Positions 44,689-53,149 of a stretch of 64,000 nt of DNA are shown piece after piece. Position numbers and translations under genes: made by a program. Origin of the DNA: JAZLIT01 sp045617525 (lineage in GTDB: Bacteria > Bacillota > Bacilli > Bacillales_A > Planococcaceae). The DNA is taken from positions 1-64,000 of the forward strand of contig JAZLIT010000217.1 of NCBI GenBank assembly GCA_045617525.1, read 5' to 3'. The stretch's first letter is position 1; every line of letters starts with the position of its first letter. The notes beneath the pieces were generated by a model. The model saw only the letters and a list, made by a program, of their open reading frames with translations. It made no database searches and was not told the DNA's origin.

Positions 44689-44710
44689 TTTATGAAAAGG
44701 TTTTCATAAA
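44689..44710. promoter_or_regulatory. Cre-like palindrome upstream of nupC
   Basis: TTTATGAAAA-GG-TTTTCATAAA is a perfect palindrome. Its core TGAAAAGGTTTTCA (44693-44706) differs from an ideal CcpA site (TGAAARCGYTTTCA) at one central base. It ends 18 bases before the nupC ATG, where binding would block transcription. Another hairpin, GACATT/AATGTC, lies at about 44655-44674. Confidence 0.5.
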
Positions 44711-44728
44711 CATAGTGGGAGTGAAATT

Positions 44729-45940
44729 ATGAATATTCTTTGGGGCATCATCGGAATTACAGTCGTATTAGGTATTGCTTTCGCATTTTCAACAAATCGT
44801 AAAGCGGTTAACTGGCGAACGGTTCTTGGAGGTTTAGCAATTCAGCTATTATTTGCATTTATTGTATTGAAATGGGAAGTTGGTCGTGAAGCATTAAAGA
44901 TGCTTTCGGATGGCGTTCAAAATCTAATTGGCTATGCAAATGAAGGGATTGTCTTCGTTTTTGGTGGATTAGTAGGAAATGATAATGTTGGCTTTATTTT
45001 TGCAATTAGCGTATTAACGATCATTATTTTCTTCTCTGCATTAATTTCTGCTTTATATTATTTAGGAATTATGCAATTTGTCATAAAATTAATCGGTGGA
45101 TTTTTATCAAAGCTTCTTGGTACGAGTAAAGCAGAATCTGTTAACGCAGCTGCCAATATTTTCGTTGGCCAAACAGAAGCTCCGTTAGTTATTCGTCCAT
45201 TCTTAAATAAAATGACGAAATCAGAAATGTTTGCAGTAATGACTGGTGGTTTAGCATCGGTGTCAGGTTCGGTATTAGCTGGTTATGCACTATTAGGTGT
45301 ACCACTTGAGTATTTATTAGCAGCAAGCTTCATGGCTGCTCCAGCAGGTTTAATTTTAGCTAAACTAATGATCCCAGAGACAGAAAAAGTTGATGAGTCA
45401 AATTTTGTGATGGAAAAAGATACAGACTCAGCTAACGTAATTGATGCAGCAGCTAAAGGTGCTTCTGATGGTATGAAGTTAGCAGTAAACGTGGGTGCGA
45501 TGTTACTTGCATTTATCGCTTTAATCGCATTAATTAATGGTCTTTTAGGTGGTATTGGTGGTTGGTTTGGTCTTGAAAATATAACGCTTGAAAACATCTT
45601 AGGTTATGTGTTTGCACCACTTGCATTTGTAATTGGTGTTCCATGGGCAGAGGCTGTACAAGCAGGTTCTTTCATCGGTCAAAAATTAGTATTAAACGAG
45701 TTCGTTGCATACTCAAACTTTGGTCCGATTATTGAAACGTTCACACCAAAAACAGCAATCATTATTTCTTTTGCACTATGTGGTTTTGCAAACTTAAGTT
45801 CAATGGCGATTTTAATTGGTGGATTAGGTTCAATGGCACCAGGTAAACGTCCTATGATTGCGAAGTTAGCTATAAAAGCAGTAATTGCGGGTACGCTAGC
45901 ATCTTTACTAAGTGCAGCAATCGCAGGTATGTTCTTGTAA
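44729..45940 (+). CDS. nupC: Concentrative nucleoside transporter NupC
   Basis: A CNT-family proton/nucleoside symporter of 403 residues with about ten membrane segments. The family signatures are VNAAANIFVGQTEAPLVIRP and the C-terminal CGFANLSSMAILIGGLGSMAP. The ATG follows GTGGGAGTGA. The gene stands alone between terminators and is an insertion relative to the B. subtilis recD2-alaS order. Confidence 0.96.
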   Translation: MNILWGIIGITVVLGIAFAFSTNRKAVNWRTVLGGLAIQLLFAFIVLKWEVGREALKMLSDGVQNLIGYANEGIVFVFGGLVGNDNVGFIFAISVLTIIIFFSALISALYYLGIMQFVIKLIGGFLSKLLGTSKAESVNAAANIFVGQTEAPLVIRPFLNKMTKSEMFAVMTGGLASVSGSVLAGYALLGVPLEYLLAASFMAAPAGLILAKLMIPETEKVDESNFVMEKDTDSANVIDAAAKGASDGMKLAVNVGAMLLAFIALIALINGLLGGIGGWFGLENITLENILGYVFAPLAFVIGVPWAEAVQAGSFIGQKLVLNEFVAYSNFGPIIETFTPKTAIIISFALCGFANLSSMAILIGGLGSMAPGKRPMIAKLAIKAVIAGTLASLLSAAIAGMFL

Positions 45941-45977
45941 TATACAAGAAGTGAAGAGCATTTGATTGAAAAACAAT

Positions 45978-46017
45978 AAAAGTAGGGGTCTCGAGAAATC
46001 GGGCGCCTACTTTTTTA
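45978..46017 (+). terminator. Terminator after nupC
   Basis: AAAAGTAGG pairs with CCTACTTTT, followed by TTATCG. Confidence 0.8.
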
Positions 46018-46081
46018 TCGTTTATCTGAATAATGAGATTACAGATTTTCGGGGGAAAATAACTTTGTTAGATAAATAACA

Positions 46082-46110
46082 TTGACACATATGCGTTCCT
46101 TTTTTATAAT
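46082..46110 (+). promoter_or_regulatory. Consensus sigma-A promoter of alaS
   Basis: TTGACA at 46082-46087 and TATAAT at 46105-46110 are spaced 17 bases, a full consensus match. It starts the T-box leader near 46117. Confidence 0.9.
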
Positions 46111-46116
46111 GAAAGG

Positions 46117-46358
46117 TAGAATAAAAACAAATCGATGATGGAAAAAGTAAAGTATCGAATGTGTATAGAAAGAGATTTCCTAGGCTGAAAAAATCTCCGC
46201 AAAAAATACTTGAAAGCTACTCCAGAGAACAGCTAATCCCTGTCGTTCACTTACGTTACAAGTGCTGAGATATAAATTGCAGCTGCATTTTATAAATTAG
46301 GGTGGTACCGCGAGATAACAGTCTTCGTCCCTTACTAGGGATGGAGGCTTTTTTGTGT
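46117..46358 (+). promoter_or_regulatory. T-box riboswitch of alaS, Ala specifier
   Basis: The T-box sequence AGGGTGGTACCGCG lies near 46300-46313. It is followed by the terminator stem GTCCCTTA/TAGGGATGGAGGC and a T-run ending near 46358. In stem I, GAAA at 46212-46215 precedes GCT at 46216-46218, an alanine codon. Uncharged tRNA-Ala would promote read-through into alaS. Confidence 0.92.
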
Positions 46359-46413
46359 CTTACGGGGGCATAATATCATCGAAAACGTATTAAAAATTAG
46401 GAGGAAATTACAC

Positions 46414-49074
46414 ATGAAAGCAACAGATATTCGTAGTCTTTACCTTGAATTCTTTAAAGAAAAAAATCACCACCACGAACCATCAGCACCACTTGTACCG
46501 ATTAATGATCCGTCATTATTATGGATTAACTCTGGTGTAGCGACATTAAAACCATATTTCGATGGTCGTATTATTCCAGACAACCCACGTATCACGAACG
46601 CGCAAAAATCAATTCGTACAAACGACATTGAAAACGTGGGTAAGACTGCGCGTCACCATACATTCTTTGAAATGTTAGGGAACTTCTCGATCGGTGATTA
46701 CTTCAAAAAAGAAGCAATCCACTACGCATGGGAATTTTTAACGGATAAAAAGTGGATGGGCTTTGATCCTGAGCTTTTATCAATTACAGTGCATCCAGAA
46801 GATCATGAAGCATATGATGTGTGGTTTAACGAAATCGGTATTCCTGAAGAACGTTTAATCCGTCTAGAAGGAAACTTCTGGGACATCGGTGAAGGTCCAT
46901 CTGGTCCAAACTCAGAAATTTTCTATGACCGTGGTGAAGCGTACGGATTTGGCGCGCCTGCTGAAGAAATGTACACAGGTGGCGAAAATGAACGTTACCT
47001 AGAAATTTGGAACTTAGTGTTCTCTCAATTCAATCACAATCCGGATGGTACTTATACGCCACTTCCAAAGCAGAACATCGATACAGGAATGGGCTTTGAG
47101 CGTATTGTATCTGTTGTGCAAAATGTACCTACAAACTTCGATACAGATCTTTTCATGCCAATTATTGAAAAAGTGGAAGAGTATGCAAATCGTAAATATA
47201 AACGTCCGGGTGAAGTAGATTTACAAGAAATTTTTGGTTCAACTGAAGATATAAATACGCCATTCAAAGTAATTGCTGACCATATACGTACAGTAGCATT
47301 TGCAATCGGTGACGGCGCACTACCATCAAATGAAGGTCGCGGCTACGTTTTACGTCGTTTATTACGTCGTGCAGTGCGTTATGCAAAACAAATCGGCATC
47401 GAAAAACCATTTATGTTCGAATTAGTGCCTACTGTCGGTGCAATTATGGAAGACTTCTACCCTGAAGTAACAGCGAAAACGGAATTCATCCAACGTGTAA
47501 TTAAAAATGAAGAAGTTCGTTTCCATGAAACACTTGATGGCGGTTTAGCAATTTTCAATGATGTAGTAGAAGCGCAAAAAGCAAAAGGTGAAACGGTAAT
47601 TCCGGGAGCTGATGCGTTCAAATTATACGATACATTCGGTTTCCCAATCGAATTAACGGAAGAGTATGCGGAAGAAGTAGGCATGACAGTTGATCAAGCT
47701 GGCTTTGATGCGTCAATGGGAGCTCAACGTGAGCGTGCTCGTAATGCGCGTGCGGATGTTGATTCAATGCAAGTTCAAAACGAAGTATTAACAAACTTAA
47801 AAGCAACTTCTAAATTTGTGGGCTTCGAAACATTAACAGTGGCTACTAAAGTGGCATCAATTGTTGTAGATGGTCAAGAGTCTTCGGTTGCTTCTGAAGG
47901 TCAAGAAGCACTAGTAATCCTTTCTGAAACGCCATTCTACGCAGAAATGGGTGGTCAAATTGCTGACCATGGTTACATTTCTAATGACCGCTTCACAGCA
48001 TTCGTGAAAGACGTGCAAAAAGCGCCAAATGGTCAACCGCTACACACAGTAGTTATTGAATCAGGTGAAATGAATGTGAATGATGAAGTAACAGCTGCTG
48101 TAAACCGTGAAGAGCGTAACTTAATTATTAAAAACCATACAGCGACACACTTAATGCAACGTGCGCTAAAAGATGTATTGGGCGATCATGTCAATCAAGC
48201 GGGTTCTTACGTTGGTCCAGACCGTTTACGTTTTGACTTCTCACACTTCGGTCAAGTGACAAAAGAAGAGCTAGCGCAAATTGAATTAGCAGTAAATGAA
48301 AAAATCTGGGAAGATATCGAAGTTGTTATTCAAGAAATGGCAATCGATGAAGCAAAAGCGATGGGTGCAATGGCATTATTCGGTGAAAAATACGGAGATG
48401 TTGTACGTGTTGTAGCTGTTGGAGATTACTCAATTGAATTATGTGGTGGTATTCACGTAACACGCTCATCAGAAATCGGCTTCTTCAAAATCGTTTCTGA
48501 AGGTGGTATTGGAGCAGGAACACGTCGTATCGAGGCTGTAACAGGTAAGGGCGCATACCTTGCTGCGAAAGAAGAGGAAGCGGTACTAGTTGAAGCTGCG
48601 GCTCAGTTCAAAGCGAATCCGAAAGACCTAGTGGCACGTGTGACTTCATTGCAAGTGGATTATAAAGAATTACAACGTGAAAATGACTCATTATCACAAA
48701 AAATTGCTAACGCTCAAGCAGGCGCAGTTTTAGATGCAGCACAAAAAATTGGCGATGTAACGGTATTATCTACACGCGTTGATGCCAAGGATAATAATCA
48801 ACTTCGTCAAATGATGGATGATTTAAAAGAAAAAATGTCAGCAGCAGTAATCGTACTTGGTGCAGTAGATGGCGATAAGGTAATGCTGTGTGCTGGTGTG
48901 ACAAAAGACATCATCGGCGGTAGCTACCATGCAGGTAATATCGTGAAAATGGTAGCAGAAGCATGTGATGGTAAAGGTGGCGGTCGTCCTGATATGGCAA
49001 TGGCTGGAGCGAAAGACGGCTCAAAACTTGAAGTAGCGTTAAATTCTGTGTATGATTACGTTAAATCCATTTAA
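46414..49074 (+). CDS. alaS: Alanine-tRNA ligase
   Basis: A class II synthetase of 886 residues. The catalytic core has MLGNFSIGDYFKKEAI and NIDTGMGFERIVS. The editing domain has zinc ligands HTATHL and CGGIH. A C-Ala oligomerisation/DHHA1 domain ends GGRPDMAMAGAK. AGGAGGAAA precedes the ATG. It leads the alaS-ireB-ruvX group. Confidence 0.98.
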   Translation: MKATDIRSLYLEFFKEKNHHHEPSAPLVPINDPSLLWINSGVATLKPYFDGRIIPDNPRITNAQKSIRTNDIENVGKTARHHTFFEMLGNFSIGDYFKKEAIHYAWEFLTDKKWMGFDPELLSITVHPEDHEAYDVWFNEIGIPEERLIRLEGNFWDIGEGPSGPNSEIFYDRGEAYGFGAPAEEMYTGGENERYLEIWNLVFSQFNHNPDGTYTPLPKQNIDTGMGFERIVSVVQNVPTNFDTDLFMPIIEKVEEYANRKYKRPGEVDLQEIFGSTEDINTPFKVIADHIRTVAFAIGDGALPSNEGRGYVLRRLLRRAVRYAKQIGIEKPFMFELVPTVGAIMEDFYPEVTAKTEFIQRVIKNEEVRFHETLDGGLAIFNDVVEAQKAKGETVIPGADAFKLYDTFGFPIELTEEYAEEVGMTVDQAGFDASMGAQRERARNARADVDSMQVQNEVLTNLKATSKFVGFETLTVATKVASIVVDGQESSVASEGQEALVILSETPFYAEMGGQIADHGYISNDRFTAFVKDVQKAPNGQPLHTVVIESGEMNVNDEVTAAVNREERNLIIKNHTATHLMQRALKDVLGDHVNQAGSYVGPDRLRFDFSHFGQVTKEELAQIELAVNEKIWEDIEVVIQEMAIDEAKAMGAMALFGEKYGDVVRVVAVGDYSIELCGGIHVTRSSEIGFFKIVSEGGIGAGTRRIEAVTGKGAYLAAKEEEAVLVEAAAQFKANPKDLVARVTSLQVDYKELQRENDSLSQKIANAQAGAVLDAAQKIGDVTVLSTRVDAKDNNQLRQMMDDLKEKMSAAVIVLGAVDGDKVMLCAGVTKDIIGGSYHAGNIVKMVAEACDGKGGGRPDMAMAGAKDGSKLEVALNSVYDYVKSI

Positions 49075-49157
49075 TTAATAGGTTGAATCAGTTATACTAA
49101 TAGAAATGGAGATGGGTGAATTTCCATCTCCTTATTCATGAAAGCGGGGTGCGGTCT

Positions 49158-49430
49158 TTGAGTTCGTTTGATCAAACGATGAAGTTTAGCTTTACAGATG
49201 AGTCAATGGAACAAGAGGTTAAGCAAGTTATGCTTAAGGTGTATGCTTCTTTAGAAGAGAAAGGGTACAATCCGACGAATCAAATTGTTGGATATTTACT
49301 TTCAGGTGACCCTGCATACATCCCACGCCACCAAGATGCAAGGAATTTAATTCGTAAACTCGAACGTGATGAAATTTTAGAGGAACTAGTTAAATTTTAT
49401 ATTAGAAAGAATACTGAGGCGAATGAATGA
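49158..49430 (+). CDS. ireB: IreB family protein (UPF0297, YrzL)
   Basis: A 90-residue protein of the IreB family, known in Enterococcus as a substrate of the IreK kinase that modulates cephalosporin resistance. It reads MSSFDQTMKFSFTDESM at the start and QIVGYLLSGDPAYIPRH in the conserved core. The start is a TTG at 49158 with GGGGTG six bases upstream; the longer open frame to 49116 has no similarity. It overlaps ruvX by four bases. Confidence 0.94.
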   Translation: MSSFDQTMKFSFTDESMEQEVKQVMLKVYASLEEKGYNPTNQIVGYLLSGDPAYIPRHQDARNLIRKLERDEILEELVKFYIRKNTEANE

Positions 49431-49843
49431 GAATAATGGGCTTAGACGTCGGCACACGTACTGTCGGCGTAGCAATAAGTGATGCACTTGGGTGGACTGC
49501 TCAAGGGATCGAAACGATTAAAGTGCATGAAGAGCTAGAAGAATTTGGAATAGAACGCATAAAAGAGCTTGTCAAAGAGTATGTTGTGACAGGGTTCGTC
49601 GTAGGCTATCCAAAAAATATGAATAATACGATTGGCCCGCGTGGTGAAGCTTCAGAGGCATATAAAAAGCTTCTTGAAGAAACATTCGGATTCCCAGTAA
49701 CACTTTGGGATGAACGTCTTACAACAATGGCCGCCGAACGCGTGTTAATTGATGCGGACGTTAGCCGTAAAAAGCGTAAAGCTGTTATCGATAAAATGGC
49801 TGCTGTAATGATCCTGCAAGGGTATTTAGATAGTAAAAATTAA
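49427..49843 (+). CDS. ruvX: Putative pre-16S rRNA nuclease / Holliday junction resolvase-like (YqgF/RuvX)
   Basis: An RNase H-fold protein of 138 residues. Conserved acidic motifs are MGLDVGTRTVGVAISDALG at the start and LWDERLTTMAAERVL. The E. coli relative processes 16S rRNA precursor. The ATG overlaps the ireB stop (ATGA). Confidence 0.95.
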   Translation: MRIMGLDVGTRTVGVAISDALGWTAQGIETIKVHEELEEFGIERIKELVKEYVVTGFVVGYPKNMNNTIGPRGEASEAYKKLLEETFGFPVTLWDERLTTMAAERVLIDADVSRKKRKAVIDKMAAVMILQGYLDSKN

Positions 49844-49922
49844 TTTACACAAAGCACTAAAGGCGAGTAACAGCAGGTGCACAAAAGGAGAAATCCTTAA
49901 TTTAATGAAGAGGTGATCTTGA

Positions 49923-50216
49923 ATGACACAAGAACAACAAAACAATATTACAATCGTTGACGAAAATGGAAACGAACAACTTTGCGAAATTTTACACACT
50001 GTAGAATCAGAAGAGTTTGGTAAATCATACGTACTATATTCTTTAGTAGGTGCTGAAGAAGACGAAAATGGCGCAGTAGAAATTTTCGCATCATCTTTCA
50101 CACCAGCTGAAAATGGTGAAGATGGCGAATTAGAGCCAATCGAAACTGAAGCTGAATGGGATTTCATCGAAGACGTTTTAAACGCTATCGAAGATGAAAT
50201 GGGCGAAGAAGAATAA
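49923..50216 (+). CDS. yrzB: DUF1292 protein (YrzB, UPF0473)
   Basis: A very acidic 97-residue protein with one DUF1292 domain: NITIVDENGNEQLCEILHTV, then FGKSYVLYSLVG and a tail containing PIETEAEWDFIEDVLN. Function is unknown. It is conserved after ireB-ruvX in Firmicutes. The ATG follows GAAGAGGTG. Confidence 0.93.
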   Translation: MTQEQQNNITIVDENGNEQLCEILHTVESEEFGKSYVLYSLVGAEEDENGAVEIFASSFTPAENGEDGELEPIETEAEWDFIEDVLNAIEDEMGEEE

Positions 50217-50225
50217 TTTTTTATT

Positions 50226-50260
50226 CGAGCAGAGGGAGGCATTCGTGTCGCTCCTCTGCT
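50226..50260 (+). promoter_or_regulatory. Hairpin between the two DUF1292 genes
   Basis: GAGCAGAGGGAG pairs with GCTCCTCTGCT. Only TTTCTATATC follows, so it is a weak terminator or an mRNA-stability element. Confidence 0.5.
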
Positions 50261-50283
50261 TTCTATATCTAAGGGGGATTAAA

Positions 50284-50817
50284 ATGAACGACAATGAACA
50301 AGTTTTTAAATTGCAAAATGAAGATGGCAGCGAGCAGCTTTGCCGAGTTGTTTTCACATTTGATTCGGAAGAACATTCATATGTTTTATTCACGATGATT
50401 GCTGAAAATGGTGAAGAAAATTCAGACGTATCGGCGCTTCGTTATGAAGTTGATGAAAACGGTGAAATGGCAGATTTCGAAAACCTAGAATCAGATGAAG
50501 AATGGGCAATGGTTGAAGAAGTGATGAATACATTGATCGATGAGTTTAGTGCGGATCAAAATAACTTTATTACGATTACAGATGAAAACGGTGAAGAAGT
50601 GATCTGTGAGATTTTCCATCGCTTTGAACTAGCTGAATTTGGTAAATCATACTTATTCTACGGCTATGCTGAAGTAGAAGGAGAGCATCAAGAAATTTTT
50701 GCTTCTGCTTATACTGCAGATGAAACAGGTGCTGTTGAAGATTTAATGCCAATCGAAACAGATGAAGAATGGGCGAAAATTGAAGCGGTACTATTAACGC
50801 TACAACAAGGTCATTAA
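50284..50817 (+). CDS. Tandem two-domain DUF1292 protein
   Basis: The 177 residues contain two DUF1292 units. Unit 1 (about 5-85) is divergent: FKLQNEDGSEQLCRVVFTFD, EHSYVLFTMI, then ESDEEWAMVEEVMNTL. Unit 2 (about 95-173) closely tracks the preceding yrzB product: FITITDENGEEVICEIFHRF, FGKSYLFYGYA, then PIETDEEWAKIEAVL. A duplication and fusion is the simple explanation. The ATG at 50284 follows AAGGGGG; the open frame upstream to 50194 overlaps yrzB and is not used. Function is unknown. Confidence 0.88.
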   Translation: MNDNEQVFKLQNEDGSEQLCRVVFTFDSEEHSYVLFTMIAENGEENSDVSALRYEVDENGEMADFENLESDEEWAMVEEVMNTLIDEFSADQNNFITITDENGEEVICEIFHRFELAEFGKSYLFYGYAEVEGEHQEIFASAYTADETGAVEDLMPIETDEEWAKIEAVLLTLQQGH

Positions 50818-50892
50818 GAAATCGAAATAGGTCGGCCACGTTGTTTCCAATGTGAAATTACATTTACTATGTAAGATATAGAAAACCTCGTA

Positions 50893-50936
50893 AAATGGTA
50901 TGACTGAAGATAGATTTCCAGTCATACCATTTTTAT
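50893..50936 (+). terminator. Terminator before mltG
   Basis: AAATGGTATGACTG pairs with CAGTCATACCATTT, followed by TTATTG. Confidence 0.88.
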
Positions 50937-50991
50937 TGTGTCTTATTGGGATTTCTTGTATTATATGAAAGAGATATAAGGGGGGAATCCC

Positions 50992-52110
50992 GTGGAAAAT
51001 GATACAAAAAAGCAAATTATGTTTGATAAAATGAAAGAACGAAAAAAAGAAGTGAAAATAGTACGGAGAATTGTTTTAGTTGTCGCGATTATCATTTTTG
51101 CGATAATTGGTATTGGAGGATATAGTGCCTACAATTATGTTACTGGCGCAATGAAACCGCTTGATGAAAAAGCGACAAACGGAATTGAAGTTGAGATTCC
51201 GATGGGGTCAGGTATTACAACGATTTCTCGTATTCTTGAAGAGAATGGGATTATTAAAAATCAAAAGGTTTTTAAATATTATACGAAATTTAAAAATGAA
51301 TCTAAATTTCAAGCGGGTAATTATACACTGACGCAAGCGATGACGTTTGATGAAATTATTGAAAGCTTGAAAACCGGGCGCGTTTATCGCCAACCTCTTT
51401 TCTCAATGACAATTCCAGAAGGTTTAACACTGGAAGAAATTGCGGACCGCGTAGCGGAAAATACAAATCATTCAGCTGAAGAATTCATGGAAACAGCCAC
51501 GAGTGAGGCATTCATAACACAAATGATGTCTAAGTACCCGGTGCTTATTACGGAAGAAGTATTCGCTGAGAATATCCGTTATTCTTTAGAAGGCTATTTA
51601 TATCCAGCAACGTACCCATTCTATGAAGAGAAACCATCAATAGCGACAATTATTGAAACAATGATAAAAGAAATGGATTCATTGGTCACGGATTACAGTG
51701 CTGCGCTTGTAGATATGGACATGACTGTGCATCAATTCTTAACTTTTGCTTCCCTTTTAGAGGAAGAGGCTACAGCGCAAACGGACCGAGAAACAATTGC
51801 GAGTGTCTTTAATAACCGTTTAAGTATTGGCATGCCACTGCAAACAGACCCAACTGTTTTATATGCGATTGGCTCTCATAAAGATCGTGTGCTTTATTCA
51901 GATTTGGAAATCGAAAATCCGTATAATACTTATAAAAATGTAGGGTTAACACCTGGCCCTATCTCAGGAGCAGGGAAATCATCGCTAGAGGCTACAATTA
52001 GTCCTTCCAAAACGGATTACCTATACTTCTTAGCGGATCCTACAGGTATGAATCACTTTGCAAAAACGTATGATGAACATTTGTCAAATATTGCTAAGTA
52101 TTTACGCTAA
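50992..52110 (+). CDS. mltG: Endolytic murein transglycosylase MltG (YrrL)
   Basis: MltG cleaves nascent glycan strands at the membrane. The 372 residues have a basic cytoplasmic N-terminus, one membrane helix (about 25-45), a LysM-like segment (PMGSGITTISRILEENGII) and the YceG catalytic domain. The active-site Glu is in FLTFASLLEEEATAQTDRE, followed by VFNNRLSIGMPLQTDPTVLY. The GTG start at 50992 has AAGGGGGG six bases upstream. Confidence 0.95.
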   Translation: MENDTKKQIMFDKMKERKKEVKIVRRIVLVVAIIIFAIIGIGGYSAYNYVTGAMKPLDEKATNGIEVEIPMGSGITTISRILEENGIIKNQKVFKYYTKFKNESKFQAGNYTLTQAMTFDEIIESLKTGRVYRQPLFSMTIPEGLTLEEIADRVAENTNHSAEEFMETATSEAFITQMMSKYPVLITEEVFAENIRYSLEGYLYPATYPFYEEKPSIATIIETMIKEMDSLVTDYSAALVDMDMTVHQFLTFASLLEEEATAQTDRETIASVFNNRLSIGMPLQTDPTVLYAIGSHKDRVLYSDLEIENPYNTYKNVGLTPGPISGAGKSSLEATISPSKTDYLYFLADPTGMNHFAKTYDEHLSNIAKYLR

Positions 52111-52140
52111 TTGTTGCTAGTGAAATGAGTTAAAATAGTA

Positions 52141-52182
52141 GAGTGAGCGTATTGATTTGCAAATACGCTCACTCTATTTTTG
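52141..52182 (+). terminator. Terminator after mltG
   Basis: GAGTGAGCGTATT pairs with AATACGCTCACTC, followed by TATTTTTG. Confidence 0.9.
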
Positions 52183-52511
52183 TGGAATCTATGTAATTAT
52201 TAGGCGGATCTAAATATAGAATTAAAGAAAGTAAAGATTGTTCGCATTCTATCGCTATTCGTGCTATTATAAATTGTGATTTTTTGTCCTTATATATTTT
52301 AAATTGGTAGGCGCAAACATCGACGATTCGTCCTTTTGAGAGAATTAGATTACTATTTAAAATTCGCTAAGAGAGTGCGATATCTAGGCTCTTTATGGGT
52401 TTTAAATGACCATCCAATTTATAAAAAAAGCAAACAATTTCTCATGCATTATACAGTTTGAGAAATGTTTATTATGTTGATGGCGTCACAATAAAGCTGA
52501 GGGAGTTACTC
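52183..52511 (+). other. Long leader region before trmR
   Basis: This gap of about 330 bases has no convincing gene. TGCTATTAT at 52262-52270 is an extended -10 box that would give a leader of about 235 bases. A hairpin (52432-52444 with 52459-52470) lies about 40 bases before the trmR start. It is AT-rich throughout, and no known riboswitch class is recognised. Confidence 0.5.
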
Positions 52512-53144
52512 ATGGAATTATCAGATGCTTATATAGAATCTTTCATTCAAGAGAGAGAAGAATTACTTCTTGAGATGGAAGCTTTCGCGAAAGAACATCA
52601 TGTGCCAATTATGCAATTATCTGGGATTGAAGCATTGAATCAGCTTCTACGAATTCAAAAGCCAACGTCTATTTTAGAAATAGGCACTGCGATTGGCTAC
52701 TCTGCAATTCGTATGGCAACTGCTCTACCTAAGACGAAAATTGTAACAATCGAACGTGATAGAGAGCGTGTAGAATATGCGAAGCAGTTTATTGCACGTT
52801 CACAGGCTGCCAATCAAATAACGGTTATTGAAGGTGATGCGTTAGAAGTAGAGATCGAAGGTGAAGGATCTACTTTTGATGCTGTTTTTATTGATGCGGC
52901 TAAGGGCCAATATTTAAAGTTTTTTGAGAAATATTCACCATTAGTGCCGTCTGGCGGCGTTTTATACATTGATAATATGTATATGCATGGCCTTTCGGAT
53001 TTAGACATTAAAGAAGTACCGAGAAGAAAACGGACGATGATTCGAAATTTAAAGCAATTTTCTGAGTGGATTATGCAGCATCCAGACTATACGTCTGCAT
53101 TTTTCCCAATCGGCGATGGCTTATTAATTTGTTTGAAGAGGTGA
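52512..53144 (+). CDS. trmR: tRNA 5-hydroxyuridine methyltransferase TrmR (YrrM)
   Basis: TrmR methylates 5-hydroxyuridine-34 to 5-methoxyuridine in Bacillus. The 210 residues resemble catechol O-methyltransferases. The SAM site is SILEIGTAIGYSAIRMA, with metal-binding acids in VFIDAAKGQYLKFF and YIDNMYMHG. The ATG at 52512 has GAGGGAG seven bases upstream; the open frame to 52458 includes the upstream hairpin. It is followed by the two TrhP genes that make its substrate. Confidence 0.93.
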   Translation: MELSDAYIESFIQEREELLLEMEAFAKEHHVPIMQLSGIEALNQLLRIQKPTSILEIGTAIGYSAIRMATALPKTKIVTIERDRERVEYAKQFIARSQAANQITVIEGDALEVEIEGEGSTFDAVFIDAAKGQYLKFFEKYSPLVPSGGVLYIDNMYMHGLSDLDIKEVPRRKRTMIRNLKQFSEWIMQHPDYTSAFFPIGDGLLICLKR

Positions 53145-53149
53145 CCACG

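Noticed and set aside
50194..50283. Longer start for the two-domain DUF1292 protein
   Set aside because: It overlaps yrzB and the hairpin. The ATG at 50284 has AAGGGGG at proper spacing.
53066..53149. Longer start for trhP1 inside trmR
   Set aside because: It lies wholly within the trmR coding sequence and lacks similarity; the ATG at 53150 has GAGGTGA.
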